From Myxococcales bacterium (lineage in GTDB: Bacteria; Myxococcota; Bradymonadia; UBA7976; UBA1532), in contig JAGQJJ010000153.1 of the NCBI GenBank assembly GCA_020430675.1, positions 1-7,990 on the forward strand: 7,990 nt of DNA, given 5' to 3'. Below, one piece after another: positions 5,051 to 7,990 of the stretch; the first letter of the stretch is position 1, and the number at the start of each line of letters is the position of its first letter. The notes beneath the pieces are model-generated. The model ran no database searches, was not told where the DNA came from, and saw only the letters and a list, made by a program, of their open reading frames with translations. Made by a program: the position numbers and the translations under genes.

Positions 5051-5689
5051 ATGGCCCTCCTGCCCGTGCTCCTCGCCCTGCTCGCGCCCGCCCCTGTCTG
5101 GCGGGTTGACTTCGCCACCGAGTCGACGCCCGCGCTCACCTGGATGAAAGCCAACGGCTGGAAGGAGCAGCGCGGCGACGCCGACGCCTGGCGGGTGGTC
5201 GACGGCGTGCTGCGCACCGCGCAGAAAGAGGACTCGACCACCATCGGCACGCAGCGCGGCTTCCCGCTTGACGCCCTGACCCACCGGCACCTGCGCTTCC
5301 GGTTCCGCGTGCTCAAGTGGCCAGCCAAGGGCGACCTGCGCAAGAAGGGCACCGAAGACGCCGCCCTGCGCATCTTCATCCTCTTCGACCACGGCGAGGG
5401 CTTCATCGCCCCGCCCGATACGCTCGGCTACGCCTTCGCCAGCAGCCGCCCGGTGGGTGAGATGATCACCTCCGACCGCTTTGACAACGTGAAGTACATC
5501 CCCATCGCCACCGCGCGGGGCTATGACGGCCGCTGGATCGAAGTCGACGTCGACCTCGTCGCCGACTACCGCCGCGCCTTCGGAGTCGAGGCCGTGCCCG
5601 CGATCAAGGCCATCGGCATCAAATCCGACGGCAACAACACCGACGCCGAAGCCAGCGCCGAGATCGACTGGATTCAGATCGGCCCTTGA
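5051..5689 (+). CDS. DUF3047 domain protein, probably exported
   Basis: A 212-residue protein fitting the DUF3047 family, whose function is not established. A Leu-rich N-terminus (MALLPVLLALLAPAPVW) looks like a short signal peptide but lacks the usual basic residues, so export is likely rather than certain. Family-like blocks: W31..GW37 and a D-G-V-L-R strand (51-55), L81-R-F-R-F-R-V (81-87), K98-K-G-T-E-D-A-A-L-R-I-F-I-L-F-D (98-113), Y127-A-F-A-S (127-131), W162-I-E-V-D-V-D-L-V-A-D-Y-R-R-A-F-G (162-178), and I-K-S-D-G-N-N-T-D (190-198) leading to E204-I-D-W-I at the end. The pattern of beta strands suggests a jelly-roll-like fold. ATG at 5051 was chosen; an in-frame GTG at 5042 would add only three residues. 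The stop TGA overlaps the TTG start of the next gene (TTGA). Divergent from the metallophosphoesterase operon. Confidence 0.85.
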   Translation: MALLPVLLALLAPAPVWRVDFATESTPALTWMKANGWKEQRGDADAWRVVDGVLRTAQKEDSTTIGTQRGFPLDALTHRHLRFRFRVLKWPAKGDLRKKGTEDAALRIFILFDHGEGFIAPPDTLGYAFASSRPVGEMITSDRFDNVKYIPIATARGYDGRWIEVDVDLVADYRRAFGVEAVPAIKAIGIKSDGNNTDAEASAEIDWIQIGP

Positions 5690-6591
5690 GCACCGTCCGC
5701 TTCAGCCCGCTGACCGCGGCGCTGACCCTCTGCTACACCATCGGCGCCTCGGTGCTCTGGTACCTGGCCCGCCGCCATCATTGGGGCGTGCTCGGCCGCT
5801 CCGAGACGGTCATCGCGTTGGTGCTCGGCGGGGTCATCGTCTTCTTCGGCGCGCTGTGGGCCACCCGCGGCCTGGCCCCGTGGCGCCTCAGCCGCGAGAC
5901 CAAGGTGGTCGTCGGCACCATGGTCGTCTTCCTCGGCGTGTTCTGGCTCTATGGTCGGCGTGGCAGCTACGCCTTCTGGTTCGGCGAGAACCCACCCCTG
6001 GGCGGCCTGCGCGGCCTGTTGCCCTATTTCTTCTTCGTCGCCGCCAGCGTGCTCTGCCGCGTGCTGCTGCCCTTGCTCACCGGCCGCCTCGTGCTCGGCC
6101 GCACCCCGCGCGACTATGGCTACACGCTCGTCGGCGCCTTCAAGAAGTGGTGGCTCTACCTGCTGCTCGTCGCGTTGGTGCTGCCGTTTGTGGTCTACGC
6201 CTCATCGCTGCCCGCCTTCCTCCGCAAGTACCCGTGGTGCCGGCAGGCATTGGTCGATGGCACCCTCGACGCCCAGGTCTTTGCCCTCTATGCCACCGCG
6301 GCGTTCATCTTCTACGCCAGCGGCGAAGCCTTCTGGCGCGGCTACCTGCTGCTCGGCACCGCCCGCGAGCTGGGCAAAAACGCCCTGTTTCTGATGGTCA
6401 TGCCGTACGTGCTCGGCCACCTCGGCAAACCCCTGCCCGAGACCCTCGGCGCGGTGCTCGCCGGCCTCGTCCTCGGCACCCTTGCCCTGCACCACCGCTC
6501 GTTCTGGCTGGGCGCGGTGTGCCATTGGCTCATCGCGATGTCGATGGACCTGCTCGCCCTGTGGCGCAAAGGCGTGATCTGGCTGTTCTGA
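5686..6591 (+). CDS. CPBP-family (Abi/Rce1-like) intramembrane protease homologue, TTG start
   Basis: A 301-residue polytopic membrane protein with eight or nine hydrophobic helices (about 9-28, 42-63, 73-90, 111-131, 155-175, 198-224, 233-246, 252-270, 273-292). Residues fit the CPBP glutamic intramembrane protease family in its variant form. Motif 1 reads G213-E214-A-F-W-R218-G-Y-L-L where classic members have EExxxR. Motif 2 is Y241-V-L-G-H245. Motif 3 is H280-W-L-I-A-M-S-M-D288, with Ala at the usual Asn/Asp position (+4) and Asp at +8. The block G-K-P-L-P-E-T-L-G-A-V-L-A-G-L-V-L-G before motif 3 is, as I recall it, a hallmark of this subgroup. It may cleave membrane substrates or act without catalysis. 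The start is TTG, overlapping the DUF3047 stop as TTGA; no ATG or GTG lies before the first helix, and no ribosome site is evident, so coupling is likely. Confidence 0.85.
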   Translation: MSTVRFSPLTAALTLCYTIGASVLWYLARRHHWGVLGRSETVIALVLGGVIVFFGALWATRGLAPWRLSRETKVVVGTMVVFLGVFWLYGRRGSYAFWFGENPPLGGLRGLLPYFFFVAASVLCRVLLPLLTGRLVLGRTPRDYGYTLVGAFKKWWLYLLLVALVLPFVVYASSLPAFLRKYPWCRQALVDGTLDAQVFALYATAAFIFYASGEAFWRGYLLLGTARELGKNALFLMVMPYVLGHLGKPLPETLGAVLAGLVLGTLALHHRSFWLGAVCHWLIAMSMDLLALWRKGVIWLF

Positions 6592-6600
6592 TCGCGATCA
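6589..6600. repeat. Perfect 12-bp palindrome spanning two convergent stop codons
   Basis: TGATCGCGATCA is its own reverse complement. Its first three bases are the stop of the plus-strand CPBP gene and its last three (TCA) are the stop of the minus-strand GST gene, leaving only TCGCGA between them. It contains two GATC sites. The symmetry ends at these 12 bases. There is no longer stem or U-tract, so it is not a normal terminator. Confidence 0.8.
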
Positions 6601-7359
6601 ATCCTCCGCCGGCCACTTCGGGTGGTGGTCGGCCAGCAGGCCGTCGCGCCAGTCGAGCAGGTCGCGGTAGGTCTCGGCGAGGTCATCGCGGCGCCAGTGG
6701 GGGCGGCTCTTGGGGCCGATGGGCGCGCGGGCGGGCGGTTCGATGAAGGTCAGCCCCATCGCCATGGTGATGTCGGCGTAGCTGAAGGTGCCGAAGAGGT
6801 AGCGCTCCTTCTTGAGCGCGTTGCGCAGCGCCTCGCAGCCGGCGCGCAGGGTCTCGCGGTCGGCGGCGGCCTGTTCGGGGCTGAAGGCGTACTTCTTTTG
6901 CAAGTATCGCGCGCCCGCCCGGCCGACGGCTTCACCCACGCGGCGCACGCGGCGCATGGGCGCGGGCACGTTTTCGATCAGCGCCTCGGCGTCGCGCGAG
7001 ACGGCGTCGGTGGTCAGCGCGCGGCCGGCGCTGAGCATGGCTTCGCTGCGCGTGTTCCAGGCGTCGATCGCCGCCTCGCGGCCGGCGATGAACAGCGGCG
7101 AGCGCTCGCCCAGCTCGTCGGCGCGGCGCGCGATGTCGAAGCTGTCCATCACCACCTTCTCGCCTTCGATCCAGATGGGGATCGTCAGCCGCCCCGACCA
7201 TCGCTTGGTCTTCGCCCGCAGCCAGGGTTCGCCCAGCATCGGCAGATAGGTCTGCGAGCGGTAGCTCAGCGCGTGGTGGTCGAGCGCCCAGCGCGCCTTC
7301 TGCGACCAGGGCGAGTAGGGCAGGTGCACGAGGATGGGCGTGGGTTCCTTGGTCGACAT
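6598..7359 (-). CDS. Glutathione S-transferase family protein
   Basis: A 253-residue soluble protein with a thioredoxin-like N-terminal domain and an all-helical C-terminal domain. Such enzymes usually add glutathione to electrophiles or reduce small thiol adducts. N-terminal signs: I9-L-V-H-L-P-Y-S16-P-W-S-Q-K-A-R-W (9-24), where Ser16 or Ser19 occupies the usual catalytic region; the cis-Pro loop L58-T-I-P61-I; and D72-S73, the pair that normally binds the gamma-glutamyl group. C-terminal signs: F189-G-T-F-S193-Y-A-D196 (the S-x-x-D capping box) and a final W-R-D-G-L helix (237-241). An Arg-rich stretch (133-152) is an unusual insert-like segment. The ATG at 7359 is preceded by GGAG at 7369-7366, six bases away, and shares one base with the stop of the upstream gene (TGATG). 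Sequence further upstream in this frame is Arg/Pro-rich shadow. Substrate unknown. Confidence 0.9.
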   Translation of the reverse strand: MSTKEPTPILVHLPYSPWSQKARWALDHHALSYRSQTYLPMLGEPWLRAKTKRWSGRLTIPIWIEGEKVVMDSFDIARRADELGERSPLFIAGREAAIDAWNTRSEAMLSAGRALTTDAVSRDAEALIENVPAPMRRVRRVGEAVGRAGARYLQKKYAFSPEQAAADRETLRAGCEALRNALKKERYLFGTFSYADITMAMGLTFIEPPARAPIGPKSRPHWRRDDLAETYRDLLDWRDGLLADHHPKWPAED

Positions 7360-7990
7360 CAGGGGCTCCGGCGAGGCAGGCGCAAGAACACCGCGTCCTT
7401 GCGCCAAAGATGGGCGATGAAGCGGCGCACGGCGTCGTGCATTGCGGCCGGCGGGCCGCTGAGGCCGGCGGCGGCGAGGCATTCGCCCAGACGGCGCTGG
7501 CCGTCGATGGGGCGATAGAGCGCCTCCTGCACCGGGTCGCGCGGGTCATAGGGCAATGGCGGGTGCCGTGGCGCGGGCGGAAAGCGGCGGCCGGGCACCC
7601 AGTCGAGAAGGTCGGCCGCGCCAAAGTCGAGCTGATAGCGGGCCGGATCGCGGTCGCGGCGGCAGGCGAGGAACCAATGGTCCAGCGGCACCGTGAGCGC
7701 GGCCATCGCCGCAAATCGCTCCGCGTCGGGCAGCGCGGCGAAGGCTTCGCCGAGCGGGTGGCCCAGCGGGAACAGACCATCGGGTTCGTAGGGTCCGCGC
7801 GCGAGCCAGCCCTGAAAAGCGAGCCCGGCCGCTTCGACCAGCGCCAGCACGCCGTCGGCGGTGAAGGTGGCCTCGCGCGCCGGCAGAAAGGCATCGACCA
7901 GATGCGCCTCGCGCGCCCCGGTCTCACCGGTGCGGGCCATCCACTGCGTCGCCGGGTGATGGGCGGGCAGCGCCGACAGCAAGGCCCGGG
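7359..7990 (-). CDS. SAM-dependent methyltransferase-like protein, C-terminal part
   Basis: The frame is open to the right edge, so the N-terminus, where an AdoMet-binding Rossmann core would lie, is outside the window. About 210 residues are visible. The segment around 7825-7945 reads HPATQWMAR..EAHLVDAFLPAR followed by E-A-T-F-T-A-D-G-V-L-A-L-V-E-A-A-G-L-A-F-Q-G-W. It resembles the 'lvD.flh.rdr.ytv...l.lve.aGL.f.gW' stretch that follows the core in a group of myxobacterial class I methyltransferases; this comparison is from memory. Downstream there is A-D-L-L-D-W-V-P-G and a Pro/Arg-rich region, then a helical tail. The first visible codons read R-A-L-L-S-A-L-P; the TTG at 7982 is an internal Leu rather than a likely start. 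Co-transcribed with the GST gene through a TGATG overlap. It could also be a different protein carrying only a similar tail. Confidence 0.6.
   Translation of the reverse strand, partial: RALLSALPAHHPATQWMARTGETGAREAHLVDAFLPAREATFTADGVLALVEAAGLAFQGWLARGPYEPDGLFPLGHPLGEAFAALPDAERFAAMAALTVPLDHWFLACRRDRDPARYQLDFGAADLLDWVPGRRFPPAPRHPPLPYDPRDPVQEALYRPIDGQRRLGECLAAAGLSGPPAAMHDAVRRFIAHLWRKDAVFLRLPRRSP

Noticed and set aside
4987..5406. N-terminal extension of the metallophosphoesterase to position 5406
   Set aside because: It would bury the signal peptide 140 residues inside the protein and run antisense to the DUF3047 gene. GGGAGGG directly before the ATG at 4986 fixes the start.
5686..6591. Calling the CPBP homologue a broken gene because of its incomplete EExxxR and HxxxN motifs
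   Set aside because: The frame is intact, all helices are present, and single-Glu variants exist in the family as I recall it. It is more likely a subgroup feature.
7359..7982. Treating TTG at 7982 as the start of a complete 207-residue gene
   Set aside because: The frame is open to the window edge, the TTG sits among ordinary codons (R-A-L-L-S-A-L), and the similarity seen is to the C-terminal part of a larger protein.
1..7990. A defence island, prophage, transposon, CRISPR array or RNA gene
   Set aside because: No transposase, integrase, nuclease, toxin, repeat-spacer pattern or tRNA/rRNA-like sequence was seen. Composition is uniform and the genes read as ordinary chromosomal functions.

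Overview
This is a gene-dense, very GC-rich stretch of bacterial chromosome. Codon third positions are overwhelmingly G or C, so the strands opposite the genes are also open over long distances. Three things point to Myxococcota or a related former deltaproteobacterial lineage such as Bradymonadales: a eukaryotic-type Ser/Thr kinase of the myxobacterial style, a lipoprotein with an acidic 'DMA/PDQ' linker and Cys-rich repeats, and a secreted purple-acid-phosphatase-like enzyme. The lineage is an inference from protein style, not a proven assignment.

Layout, left to right. Positions 1-285 (minus) hold the N-terminus of a TonB-dependent receptor: a signal peptide and the beginning of the plug, cut by the window edge. 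A 99-bp divergent intergenic region follows. On the plus strand a tail-anchored Ser/Thr kinase (385-1587) is translationally coupled through TGATG to a Cys-rich lipoprotein (1587-2078). That pair meets, tail to tail and with a 4-bp overlap, a three-gene minus-strand operon transcribed from about 4986 down to 2075: secreted metallophosphoesterase, MpaB/DUF2236-type oxygenase, and an uncharacterised Cys-containing protein. A 64-bp divergent spacer at 4987-5050 separates this operon from a plus-strand pair, a DUF3047 protein (5051-5689) and a CPBP-type intramembrane protease homologue with a TTG start (5686-6591). This pair converges, across a perfect 12-bp palindrome holding both stop codons, on a minus-strand pair: the C-terminal part of a SAM-dependent-methyltransferase-like protein (7359-7990, cut by the right edge) and a glutathione S-transferase family protein (6598-7359).

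Within each transcription unit the genes are packed with 1-8 base overlaps or a 1-base gap, so co-translation is likely. Across units I see no shared pathway; the window looks like ordinary chromosomal gene mixture rather than an island. I found no rRNA, tRNA, CRISPR array, insertion sequence, integrase or phage gene, and no intrinsic terminator with a U-tract. There is no clear evidence of a new defence or biosynthetic system. The most interesting parts are the kinase/Cys-rich-lipoprotein pair (the kinase has Asn in place of the HRD histidine and no external sensor domain; the lipoprotein has two 8-Cys repeats), the MpaB-like protein with its unrecognised partner, the CPBP homologue with a non-canonical active site, and promoter-like -10 motifs placed only 7-8 bases from start codons.
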